From contig NZ_CAJZFJ010000023.1 of the NCBI RefSeq assembly GCF_915070105.1, positions 1 through 30,354 on the forward strand: a stretch of DNA of 30,354 nucleotides, given 5' to 3'. A model generated the notes under the pieces. That model saw only the letters and a program-made list of their open reading frames with translations. It did no database searches and was not told where the DNA came from. The position numbers and the translations under genes were made by a program. The first letter of the stretch is position 1. Each line of letters begins with the position of its first letter. Below, piece by piece: positions 1 through 7,206 of the stretch. The DNA comes from an uncultured Porphyromonas sp. (lineage in GTDB: Bacteria; Bacteroidota; Bacteroidia; Bacteroidales; Porphyromonadaceae).

Positions 1-41
1 TTAGAGGTATAGTATTCATTAGAAGATTAAGCTAACACATT

Positions 42-554
42 ATGAAGAAGATCTTGCTCACCCTAGGGCTCTCCACGATGAGTCTCTTCACAGCCCTAGC
101 CTGCACAGCCCATGCCTCTGAGAATAACTCCGAGGCTCAGGCACAGACTGAGACGACAGAGACCCCTGCAGCAGCTCCTGCGGCAGAAGCCTCAGCTATT
201 CGCCATATCGATGCCGCCTATCTGCGCGCCAATATCTATGACTATAAGGAGAACCCCAATAAGTTCGTCTTCAAGGGATCTCGTCCTGCTATCATCGACT
301 TCTATGCTGACTGGTGCGGACCATGCCGTAGCCTTGCTCCCAAGCTAGAGGCTGCAGCTAAGAAGTATGCCGGTAAGGTCGATGTCTATAAGGTCAATGT
401 CGATAACGAGGCTGAGCTAGCTCAGATCTTCGGTGTACGTAGCATCCCTATGGTGCTGTTCATCCCGATGAAGGGTACACCTATCCAGACTGTCGGAGAC
501 CTTACTGCCGACCAGATCGAAGAGACGATCGCTCAGATCTACAAGGCAAAGTAA
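42..554 (+). CDS. Exported thioredoxin-like protein
   Basis: A 170-aa protein with an N-terminal signal peptide (KK followed by a hydrophobic stretch, likely cut after AHA at residue 25), an Ala/Glu/Thr-rich linker to about residue 52, then one thioredoxin domain. The WCGPC redox site is at residues 91-95 and the cis-proline at P136 in SIP. It should act in the periplasm as a dithiol-disulphide oxidoreductase; whether it reduces or oxidises cannot be told. C21 (ALAC) is only a poor lipobox match, so signal peptidase I cleavage is preferred, but a lipoprotein is possible. It stands alone: a strong terminator follows about 80 bases after the stop, and the next gene lies on the other strand. The upstream region is cut by the window edge, so an operon partner to the left cannot be excluded. 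Confidence 0.93.
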   Translation: MKKILLTLGLSTMSLFTALACTAHASENNSEAQAQTETTETPAAAPAAEASAIRHIDAAYLRANIYDYKENPNKFVFKGSRPAIIDFYADWCGPCRSLAPKLEAAAKKYAGKVDVYKVNVDNEAELAQIFGVRSIPMVLFIPMKGTPIQTVGDLTADQIEETIAQIYKAK

Positions 555-632
555 GCATTCTACATATCTCCTAGAGCCCTTCTTTAGAGGGTCTACGAGG
601 AGTATCCTAGCCTTAGGGCTTAGGTCGATATA

Positions 633-683
633 GAGCGACTGCACCACGAGGGAACTTTCCCTAGGGTGCAGTCGCTCCTTTTT
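633..683 (+). terminator. Rho-independent terminator of the thioredoxin gene
   Basis: The outer stem gagcgactgcacc (633-645) pairs exactly with ggtgcagtcgctc (665-677). An inner stem agggaa/ttccct (649-654/657-662) continues it. The run CTTTTTG follows directly on the plus strand. Confidence 0.9.
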
Positions 684-831
684 GCCTTGAGACGTAGCGT
701 GGAATGTGGGGAATGAATTTACGGACTTTGTCTGCAGTGTGCTAGGAGTCTTGGGCTATGCTTGTTGGGACTTTTCTTTGCATCCTTCTTTATTAGTAGT
801 GGGCACCTAAGAGGTAATGGAGATAAGTTTG

Positions 832-865
832 GGGGGAGAGGACACCGAAGTCCTCTCCCCCTTTT
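832..865. terminator. Hairpin terminator, likely shared or for feoB
   Basis: A perfect 12-bp GC-rich stem gggggagaggac (832-843) / gtcctctccccc (850-861) with loop accgaa. The T-run (TTTT, 862-865) is on the plus-strand side, so it is best formed for plus-strand transcription, although the only nearby gene end is feoB on the minus strand, about 90 bases away. It may serve feoB, catch read-through from the left, or end an unrecognised small RNA. Confidence 0.6.
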
Positions 866-950
866 GCTCTTGGAGCGCTTTACGACTATATCTTAGGCTT
901 ATCAAGGATAGCACCCTAAGCTATGGAAATGTGCCCCCTTTGCTTCAGCA

Positions 951-3107
951 TCACGAGCCAAGTAGACGCCATAGACCCGCAGTGATCATCGTCACGATGA
1001 TCCCGAGTCCGAGAGGTAGCCCAATGGAGAGGAGCGTCCAGCGGATGCTACCAGTCTCCTTGTAGATAGTATAGATCGTAGTGCTACAAGGATGGTGAAG
1101 TAGACAGAAGAGCATGACGCAGACACCTGTCATGAGCGTCCACCCACCACTCTGAAGGATAGCAAAGGTCTCCGAGGCTCCTCCCTCCATCAGTACTCCA
1201 GCTTCGCTCCCCGATCCACCTAACATGAGGGTAGTGAGCATAAGCACCGTAGGTATCACGATCTCGTTAGCTGGGATAGCTAGGATGTAGGCCAGCAGAA
1301 TCACCCCATTGAGTCCCATGAGCCAACCTGGATAGTCAAGCCATCCGATGAGGTGCTCGGCGATACTCATTCCCCCGATATGTAGGTTGCACGAGAGCCA
1401 AATCAGTGCACCAGCAGGCGCAGCGAAGACGACAGCTCTCCATAGCACGATCAGCGTACGATCGATTAGAGAGGTGTATAGTGTGCGCCAGAACTGTGGT
1501 GGACGATAGGGGGGGAGCTCCAGATGGAAGGTCGATACCTCCCCCCTCAGAACGGTATGGGATAGGATCCACGAAGAGGCAAACATAACCCCGATACCGA
1601 GCAGGACAATCGCCAGTACGGCACCTATACTAGCTAGTGGAGCGTAGGCCGTAGGTACAGCTGCCCCGATGAAGAGGGAGGCGAGGAGGATCTGAGTTGG
1701 CCAGCGTCCATTACATAGGGAAAAGTTATTGGTGATGATAGCGATCAATCGCTCCCGTTCGCTATCAATGATACGTGTGGAGACAACACCTGCGGCATTA
1801 CATCCGAAGCCCATACTCATCGTCAGTGCCTGCTTGCCATGTGCTCCACATCTACGGAAGAGCTCATCGAGGTTGAAGGCAACACGAGGTAGATAGCCAA
1901 AGTCCTCCAGCAGGGTAAAGAGCGGGAAGAAGATAGCCATCGGAGGGAGCATCACCGAGACCACCCATACCGTAGAGAGGTACACACCATCGATGAGGAA
2001 GCCCGAGAGCCACCAAGGTGCGCTGAGGTGCTCCATCGCTGTCTTCAGCAGTGGGTATAGATAGCCCACGAGGATATCGCTTAGGAACTGCGAGGGGACA
2101 TTAGAGCCAATGATCGTGAGCCAGAATACTCCGCCTAGTAAGAGGAGCATGATGGGGAAGCCCCACCGACGACTCGTCAAGATTCGATCCAGACGTACAT
2201 CGAGAGGTAATCTCCCTCCAGCGTATGCCTGTACGACGACCTCAGAGCAGATCCGATAGGCATCGGCATAGATAGCCTCGGTCCATTGGTCGTGGAAGTT
2301 ATCGCCGATGACGAGGTGAACCTCCCGAGCCTTACTAAGGAGATCAGGGTGGGAGAACTGGCTTGTCACCGAAGGGTCATCCTCGATGAGGCGGTAGGCG
2401 ATCCACTGCTTGTTAGGTACATCCGGGTAATAGCGCCCTACTGCCTGCTCTAGCTCTGCCACTAGATGGGCAGTGTGCTCGGGTAGGCTACTCTTGCGGT
2501 AGGGGGTGCACTTGATCTCTCCCGTAGCCACGGCACGCATGGTCTTGAGAAGTTCATCTATTCCCTGACCAGAGCGTGCACTAGCTCCTACGACTGGTAT
2601 CCCGAGGCGGCGAGAGAGGGCATTGAGGTTGATCTCTATCTTGTTGCGTCGGGCTTCATCTAGGAGGTTCACACAGAGTACGGCACGGTCGGTGATCTGG
2701 AGTACCTGCAGCAGGAGGTTCATATTCCGCTCTAGTCGTGTAGCGTCAGCGACGATCACGGTTACATCGGGCTGGGAGAAGAGGATGAAGTCTCGTGCTA
2801 TCTCCTCGTCCTCACTTGTGGAGGAGAGTGAATAGGTACCAGGGAGATCAACGATGCGATAGTTCTCCGCTTGGTAGGTGAAGGCTCCCTCGGCCTTCCC
2901 AACGGTCTTCCCTGGCCAGTTACCCGTATGTTGCTTCAGTCCCGTGAGGGCATTGAAGACGGTACTCTTACCTGTATTAGGGTTGCCAGCTAGGGCGATG
3001 GTGAAGCGGACGTCTGTGAGATCTTCGCCTCGTCTCTGTAGTCTGCCTTCGGGAGAAGGGCAGGCAGAGGAGCATTGCTCACAGGGGGAGGGTGTAGAGG
3101 TCTTCAT
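951..3107 (-). CDS. feoB: FeoB-type divalent metal transporter
   Basis: A 718-aa inner-membrane transporter with an N-terminal GTPase domain. G1 is GNPNTGKS (41-48), G3 is DLPGTYSL (87-94), a NLLD box fills the G4 position and a VGASA segment the G5. A helical linker follows, then about ten hydrophobic membrane segments including two gate-like regions. Before the GTPase there is an unusual tail with C9, C12 and C16. The ATG overlaps the stop of the upstream regulator gene by four bases (ATGA), so the two are translationally coupled. Fe(II) is the default substrate. In P. gingivalis, however, one of two FeoB paralogues has been reported to matter for manganese uptake, and the DtxR/MntR-type partner here keeps manganese open. 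Length and motifs look intact. Confidence 0.95.
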   Translation of the reverse strand: MKTSTPSPCEQCSSACPSPEGRLQRRGEDLTDVRFTIALAGNPNTGKSTVFNALTGLKQHTGNWPGKTVGKAEGAFTYQAENYRIVDLPGTYSLSSTSEDEEIARDFILFSQPDVTVIVADATRLERNMNLLLQVLQITDRAVLCVNLLDEARRNKIEINLNALSRRLGIPVVGASARSGQGIDELLKTMRAVATGEIKCTPYRKSSLPEHTAHLVAELEQAVGRYYPDVPNKQWIAYRLIEDDPSVTSQFSHPDLLSKAREVHLVIGDNFHDQWTEAIYADAYRICSEVVVQAYAGGRLPLDVRLDRILTSRRWGFPIMLLLLGGVFWLTIIGSNVPSQFLSDILVGYLYPLLKTAMEHLSAPWWLSGFLIDGVYLSTVWVVSVMLPPMAIFFPLFTLLEDFGYLPRVAFNLDELFRRCGAHGKQALTMSMGFGCNAAGVVSTRIIDSERERLIAIITNNFSLCNGRWPTQILLASLFIGAAVPTAYAPLASIGAVLAIVLLGIGVMFASSWILSHTVLRGEVSTFHLELPPYRPPQFWRTLYTSLIDRTLIVLWRAVVFAAPAGALIWLSCNLHIGGMSIAEHLIGWLDYPGWLMGLNGVILLAYILAIPANEIVIPTVLMLTTLMLGGSGSEAGVLMEGGASETFAILQSGGWTLMTGVCVMLFCLLHHPCSTTIYTIYKETGSIRWTLLSIGLPLGLGIIVTMITAGLWRLLGS

Positions 3108-4081
3108 AGGGTAGGGGGCTGTATAAGTATATAGCGGGCTTGGTCTTCCCTGAGGGCAATGGCTGCGCCACGTACGATATAGGCTGAGGGGTTACCTAGG
3201 GGGCTGTGCATATCGACACTGATGCTACTCCCTGGTACGAAGCCTAGATCCATGAGCCTGCGACGCATAGCACCCCGACAGGCAGGAGATAGAGCAAGTA
3301 CCTTCGTCTCTGTCCCGAGGGGGAGCCGTGTCAAGCGTTGGACTTGGTCGGCATGAGTCTCTGTGACTTCCATCTCTGATGCCTGGCGTAGCGTCAGGGC
3401 AAGGAGCATGGAGGTGGGGAAGGTGAAGGTCTCGCCTTCGTAGCGGATCGTGCAAGAGGTCGGTGTAAGCTCCTCCAGTGCAAAGATAGAGTCACGTGTC
3501 AGCCCTAGAGCAGAGAGACGCTGATAGCTCACTGGTTCATCGTCCTCGATATGTAGCACGAAGTACCAAGTGTGTGGGGCAAGTTCCTCGAGAGGAAGAG
3601 CAAGGGGCACGTCAGGTCTTATCCCTTCGCTGGTGGGGATCGGGTCTCCGTGTGGGTCGAAGAGAGGATTGCCTAGGAGCTTGGCGATGCGCTCATGCTC
3701 CTCTTCGGTTAGTTCGTGCTCCTTCGTGTGCGCTAGTCTATGCCAATCCTCTGGAGAGTATCCCGAGTGCTCGGCTAGGTAGAGCTCATAGAGGCGATGG
3801 GCACGTGTCAGTTCGATTGCTCTGCGCTTCCCTTCGGGCGTTAACTCGAGGCTATTGGGGCATAGGTAGCCAGCCCCTCGTAGCTCGGTCAGTAGCTCCT
3901 CAGTGGCACCTTGGCTTAGGCCTAGGTTGGGGAGCGAAGTGGGAGCTGGGGATCCCTCGCTGTGGGCTTCGTAGAGAGCCTTCAGTAGGTCCTCGGAGGC
4001 AGTGCGTCGGGTTAAGCGTTGAGGCAGCAGCCCGATGCGATGGAGCCATCCGATAAGGTCAAGGTGTCTGTGGCGCTTCAT
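3104..4081 (-). CDS. DtxR/MntR-type regulator fused to FeoA-like domains
   Basis: A 325-aa protein when started at the ATG at 4081. A longer frame opens at 4156, but those 25 extra codons lie inside the rpoD terminator hairpin, so the later start is chosen. Domains in order: winged helix (about 27-90); DtxR dimerisation/metal domain (about 91-150) with RAHRLYELYL, the KEHELT segment and the family signature NPLFDPHGDPIP; a first FeoA/SH3-like segment (about 159-228); and a clear second FeoA domain (about 252-323) with RRRLMDLGFVPG. Known DtxR/MntR proteins repress metal uptake when loaded with Fe(II) or Mn(II); FeoA interacts with FeoB. The gene overlaps feoB by four bases. Inference: sensor-repressor and FeoA accessory in one chain. 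No obvious palindromic operator was found in the short gap before it. Confidence 0.9.
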   Translation of the reverse strand: MKRHRHLDLIGWLHRIGLLPQRLTRRTASEDLLKALYEAHSEGSPAPTSLPNLGLSQGATEELLTELRGAGYLCPNSLELTPEGKRRAIELTRAHRLYELYLAEHSGYSPEDWHRLAHTKEHELTEEEHERIAKLLGNPLFDPHGDPIPTSEGIRPDVPLALPLEELAPHTWYFVLHIEDDEPVSYQRLSALGLTRDSIFALEELTPTSCTIRYEGETFTFPTSMLLALTLRQASEMEVTETHADQVQRLTRLPLGTETKVLALSPACRGAMRRRLMDLGFVPGSSISVDMHSPLGNPSAYIVRGAAIALREDQARYILIQPPTL

Positions 4082-4112
4082 TGTCCTCTGTGTATAGTGA
4101 CTGATTGCCTTG

Positions 4113-4157
4113 GAAAGAAAAGAGAAATGGCTACACACGCTCCCGTGTGTAGCCATT
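4113..4157 (-). terminator. rpoD terminator
   Basis: A perfect 14-bp stem (4126-4139 with 4144-4157) and a 4-base loop. On the minus strand it is followed by TCTCTTTTCTTTCC. It lies about 47 bases after the rpoD stop and about 45 bases before the chosen start of the downstream regulator gene, which argues for a separate promoter for the feo genes. Confidence 0.9.
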
Positions 4158-4203
4158 GTATCTGTAGTGGGAGTAGAGTCGCTTGTCTCGTCTAGGCGGC
4201 GGT

Positions 4204-5067
4204 CTATCCTAGATACGGCTTCAGGGGAGCGCAGAAGCCATCTTGGCGTAGACGGCGGATTGCCTTTTCCTTGATCTGACGGACACGCTCTCGGGTGAGG
4301 TTGAACTTAAGTCCTATTTCCTCTAGTGTCATCTCTTGATGGCCACCTATACCGAAGAAGAGCTTGACGATCTCTGCCTCTCTCTCGGAGAGCTTGGAGA
4401 GAACATGATCTATCTCCCTCGATAGGGATTCGTTCATGAGTGAGCGGTCGGCATTGGGGGCATCCTCATTGACGAGTACGTCTAGCAGGCTGTTGTCTTC
4501 ACCTTCGACGAAGGGGGCGTCTACGGAGATGTGACGACCGGATACCTTCAGCGTGTCGGTGATCTTGTCCTCGGGGATATTGAGCTCCTTGGCTAGCTCC
4601 TCGGCAGAGGGACGACGTTCATTCTCTTGTTCGAACTTGGAGAGAGCCTTGGTGATCTTGTTGAGCGTCCCCACCTGATTCAGTGGCAGACGTACGATAC
4701 GGGCTTGCTCGGCAAGAGCCTGTAGGATGGACTGACGGATCCACCAGACAGCGTAGGAAATGAACTTGAAGCCACGGGTCTCGTCGAACTTCTCTGCTGC
4801 CTTGATCAGGCCGAGGTTTCCCTCGTTGATGAGGTCAGGAAGGCTTAGTCCTTGATTCTGATATTGCTTGGCTACTGAGACGACGAAGCGCAGGTTAGCA
4901 CGGGTCATTTTGTCTAGGGCACGGCGGTCACCTCGCTTAATAGCCTGTGCCAGCTCTACCTCTTCTTCGATAGTGATGAGCTCTTCTCGGCCGATCTCTT
5001 GTAGATAGCGATCCAGGGAGGCACTTTCACGGTTAGTGATCGACTTCGAAATCTTTAGCTGTCTCAT
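4204..5067 (-). CDS. rpoD: Primary sigma factor RpoD (Bacteroidota type)
   Basis: A 287-aa sigma-70 without region 1.1, the usual length for the housekeeping sigma of Bacteroidota. Region 1.2 starts at SLDRYLQEIGREELI. Region 2 carries RANLRFVVSVAKQYQNQGL and the -10-reading helix ISYAVWWIRQSILQAL. Region 3 follows with RLPLNQVGTLNKI. Region 4 is complete, with a helix-turn-helix (TLEEIGLKFNLTRERVRQIKEKA). It directs core RNA polymerase to the TTTG/TAnnTTTG promoters seen through this window. It appears monocistronic: a strong terminator follows and a 1-kb spacer precedes it. Confidence 0.97.
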   Translation of the reverse strand: MRQLKISKSITNRESASLDRYLQEIGREELITIEEEVELAQAIKRGDRRALDKMTRANLRFVVSVAKQYQNQGLSLPDLINEGNLGLIKAAEKFDETRGFKFISYAVWWIRQSILQALAEQARIVRLPLNQVGTLNKITKALSKFEQENERRPSAEELAKELNIPEDKITDTLKVSGRHISVDAPFVEGEDNSLLDVLVNEDAPNADRSLMNESLSREIDHVLSKLSEREAEIVKLFFGIGGHQEMTLEEIGLKFNLTRERVRQIKEKAIRRLRQDGFCAPLKPYLG

Positions 5068-5178
5068 TCTTCCTTCTTCATTCTATTTGTTTGCTCACTC
5101 GTGACATGCAGGGCGTAGGAGTGCATAAGTGGGCGTACGCACTAGAGGTTCCTCACCCGAGGGAGGACTGCTTAGGCG

Positions 5179-5187
5179 CAAAGATTA
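5179..5187 (-). promoter_or_regulatory. Possible rpoD promoter -7 box
   Basis: On the minus strand this reads TAATCTTTG, close to TAnnTTTG but with one extra base between TA and TTTG. It lies about 112 bases before the rpoD ATG. No clear TTTG -33 element was found at the expected distance, so this is weak. Confidence 0.25.
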
Positions 5188-5434
5188 CTAATTCATACTA
5201 CCTTAAGTTCCTGAGACTAACGTCTTGTCGTTGCTTGCTAGATCTGTGCGGCTCTCCCCTCTATAGTAACGCATGGGGAGCAATGTCCTTACGGGACGAT
5301 GAGCGTCTCAAGCAGAAGACCGTATAACATCAGGGCATCTAGGACGATCTGCCTAAGGATCATCCACCTAATGAACTGCAAAGGTATTGCTTTTGTTCGG
5401 ATGCGCCAGCGACTTTTCTATTTACCCCTTGGGG

Positions 5435-5499
5435 GAGGTGCCCCCGCTACCTCACGGGAGGTTCCCTCGCTACCTCAAAAGAGGTATCGGGGGCACCTC
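5435..5499. repeat. Three 23-bp units forming a long inverted repeat
   Basis: Units begin gaggtg (5435), gaggtt (5458) and gaggta (5481), exactly 23 bases apart; the first two both contain cgctacctca. The first (5435-5453) is also the inverted partner of the third (5481-5499), with 18 of 19 positions pairing. Transcribed either way this would make a long, stable hairpin. No T-run follows, so a terminator role is unlikely. Confidence 0.65.
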
Positions 5500-5939
5500 T
5501 GAAAGGGTTTCCCCGCCACCTCCGAGCAGGGGCGAGGAGTAGCTGCTGTTAGCTATCCCTTTCGACCAATCTATCTGCTCCTTACATATAGATGTGGTAT
5601 TTCAATGCTGGTGTATGAATCGTTCCTGTTCTGGGCTATGTAATATAGCATAGCTCATATAGAGATCGTATTGTCATTCGTATGCATGATGTAGTATAGC
5701 TCATGATGGGTGTAATGTCTTCTCTTATATACATCAGGGTGCGTAGGTGATGTAGGTGGGGAGGTGTCGCTCGTTGTGCCGAGGTGCAGAGAGATGGGGA
5801 CTAGGATGCCACCTCTTCTCTATCCCTAGGTGCCCTTAGGAGAGCGTAAGATGAGGGCTAGGTACCGCTTTTGTGTGGGAGGGGAAGACCTTGGGGAGGT
5901 GAAAGTGCCCATTAGGGGGTGTTTCAGGCAATAATTTTT

Positions 5940-5947
5940 TACCTTTG
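5940..5947 (+). promoter_or_regulatory. Promoter -7 box for the CDP-alcohol transferase operon
   Basis: TACCTTTG, a perfect match to the Bacteroidota -7 box TAnnTTTG, preceded by a T-run. No exact TTTG -33 element at 19-21 bases; GTTTC lies at 5921-5925. Transcription would start near 5953, leaving a leader of about 115 bases. Confidence 0.6.
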
Positions 5948-5951
5948 CAGT

Positions 5952-6046
5952 AGGGTAACCCTTCGGGGACAAGCGTTGTCCAAAGATTACCCTCTAGTAG
6001 ATCGTCTCTCCACCCGAGAGGCGAAGGATGGGCGAAGATATTGCCC
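5952..6046 (+). promoter_or_regulatory. Structured 5' leader, possible cis-regulatory RNA
   Basis: Three consecutive hairpins. First, agggtaa/ttaccct (5952-5958/5987-5993) encloses ggacaa/ttgtcc (5967-5972/5976-5981). Second, ctctc/gagag (6006-6010/6016-6020). Third, gggc/gccc (6030-6033/6043-6046), ending about 20 bases before the ATG. I do not recognise a known riboswitch class. The regulatory role is inference from position and folding. Confidence 0.35.
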
Positions 6047-6067
6047 CTCATTCTAGTAAGATATACA

Positions 6068-6754
6068 ATGGCTGATACAAAGAAGGCAATAAGTCAAGAT
6101 CGAAAGCGAACGAACATCCTCCACAACGGAGAGCTTGCTCTTATTGCTTACCTAGTGGAGCGTATTCCTCGCTGGGTCACATCTAACATGCTCACAGCCC
6201 TTGGGCTCATGGGCAATCTCTCTGTAGCATTCGTCATGCTACTGGCTGCTTGGTACCACGATAGCACATGGCTGTTACTCACCCCTGTAGGCTTCGCTAT
6301 AAACTGGTTCGGGGACTCTCTGGATGGTCGGTTGGCCTACTACCGCAATCGTCCCCGCAAGTGGTTTGGCTTCTGTCTCGACATTGTCGTGGATTGGATC
6401 GGGATCGTAGCTATAGGCCTAGGTTACTATACCTACGTGCACCCAGACTGGAAGATTGTTGGTTTCATCTTTGTCGTCCTCTATGGAGCGGAGATGATTA
6501 TCTCCCAGCTCCGCTACAAGGTCACCGATAAGTACTCCATTGACTCAGGTCTGCTAGGTCCGACGGAGGTACGCATCATCTTGGCTGCACTCTTCTGCCT
6601 AGAGTACTTCGTACCAGAGAGCATCCATTGGATAGGTCTCGCTATCTCCGTTGTACTACTAGTGTCGTTCATCTCGGACTTCGTCAAGCTACTCGATGCT
6701 GCCAATGAGCGGGATGCCGCACTGAGGCAGGAACAGGCGACGAAGGCCAATTAA
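6068..6754 (+). CDS. CDP-alcohol phosphatidyltransferase family protein
   Basis: A 228-aa integral membrane enzyme, started at the ATG at 6068; an in-frame start at 6041 adds nine residues that fall in the leader hairpin. The family motif is D83-x2-D86-G87-x2-A90 and then G101-x3-D105-x3-D109. These Asp residues bind metal and the CDP-diacylglycerol pyrophosphate and provide the base. The usual Arg after Ala (DGxxAR) is Tyr91 here. About six hydrophobic helices follow the family layout. The acceptor alcohol (glycerol phosphate, inositol or its phosphate, serine or another) cannot be read from the motif. It is first in a run with a GtrA-like gene and two secreted cell-wall hydrolases, consistent with an envelope role. 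Confidence 0.88.
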   Translation: MADTKKAISQDRKRTNILHNGELALIAYLVERIPRWVTSNMLTALGLMGNLSVAFVMLLAAWYHDSTWLLLTPVGFAINWFGDSLDGRLAYYRNRPRKWFGFCLDIVVDWIGIVAIGLGYYTYVHPDWKIVGFIFVVLYGAEMIISQLRYKVTDKYSIDSGLLGPTEVRIILAALFCLEYFVPESIHWIGLAISVVLLVSFISDFVKLLDAANERDAALRQEQATKAN

Positions 6755-6756
6755 GC

Positions 6757-6763
6757 AAAGGAG
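6757..6763 (+). promoter_or_regulatory. Ribosome binding site deciding a CTG start
   Basis: AAAGGAG, a strong Shine-Dalgarno, just after the stop of the preceding gene and 7 bases before CTG at 6771. Such strong sites are uncommon in Bacteroidota, which makes its spacing to an in-frame CTG notable. Confidence 0.5.
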
Positions 6764-6770
6764 CTATACT

Positions 6771-7184
6771 CTGAGACGACTGATACTGACCTTCTCTCGT
6801 GCTCAGGTCTCGGCTGGGGCTGGCTCAGTCGTCGACTATGGGCTTATGGTACTGGCTCGCCAGTTCCTCGGGTGGCCACTCTTCTGGGCGGTCGCCCTTG
6901 GTGGTGTTGTGGGAGCAGCGATCAACTTCTCATTGAATCGCTACTGGACCTTCACAGCTGGCTCTGGAACGCATGGCTACTCCAATGCTTTCCTCCTGCA
7001 GCTTGTCAAGTTTGTCCTCACGGTGATCGGCAGTATTCTCTTGAAGTACTTAGGTACCTATCTGCTGGAGCACTATATGGGGATCGACTACAAGATCGGC
7101 AAGCTGATCTCTGACCTCTTCGTCTCTGTACTCTTTAATTACCCGATGCAGCGGTATTGGGTCTTCAACAAGACCTCCGCATAG
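6771..7184 (+). CDS. GtrA-like membrane protein, apparent CTG start
   Basis: A 137-aa protein if begun at CTG 6771. The first ATG (6846) lies inside what should be the first membrane helix of the family. The frame is open upstream to a TGA at 6723-6725, and the extension (LRRLILTFSRAQVSAGAGS, then VVDYG) reads like the normal GtrA N-terminus. No ATG, GTG or TTG occurs in that stretch, and AAAGGAG sits 7 bases before the CTG. Four hydrophobic segments and the family features NFSLNRYWTF and NYPMQRYWVF are present. GtrA proteins are small membrane proteins linked to transfer of lipid-linked sugars; whether this one flips a lipid is unproven. Coupled to the preceding gene, whose stop is 17 bases upstream. 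Confidence 0.8.
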   Translation: MRRLILTFSRAQVSAGAGSVVDYGLMVLARQFLGWPLFWAVALGGVVGAAINFSLNRYWTFTAGSGTHGYSNAFLLQLVKFVLTVIGSILLKYLGTYLLEHYMGIDYKIGKLISDLFVSVLFNYPMQRYWVFNKTSA

Positions 7185-7206
7185 ATTCTACACCTTATTA
7201 CCTATC

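Larger units (their letters stand above)
555..950. other. Gene-poor spacer between trx and feoB
   Basis: A 396-base gap with two hairpins (annotated separately at 633-683 and 832-865). I see no convincing coding sequence; the plus-strand reading frame entering feoB at 817-1065 is its antisense shadow. No perfect TAnnTTTG promoter box was seen here. Confidence 0.6.
5068..6067. other. 1-kb gene-poor spacer before the lipid gene
   Basis: No believable gene was found. Short frames at 5091-5327 and 5299-5502 lack any recognisable family and run through inverted-repeat DNA. Contents: a possible rpoD promoter (5179-5187); a cluster of three gaggt-starting 23-base units forming a large hairpin (5435-5499); an AT-rich patch near 5580-5720 in which TAGYATAGCTCAT occurs twice (5646-5658 and 5692-5704); and a promoter plus folded leader (5940-6046) for the next gene. 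Confidence 0.6.

Noticed and set aside
3496..4056. 186-codon plus-strand frame opposite the metal regulator
   Set aside because: Antisense shadow of a clearly coding gene; no recognisable domain.
4082..4156. 25-residue N-terminal extension of the DtxR-type regulator
   Set aside because: The extra codons fall inside the rpoD terminator hairpin and its T-tract; the ATG at 4081 gives a normal DtxR start.
5091..5502. Short plus-strand reading frames (78 and 67 codons)
   Set aside because: Composition and content do not resemble proteins, they run through hairpin DNA, and no start signals were seen.
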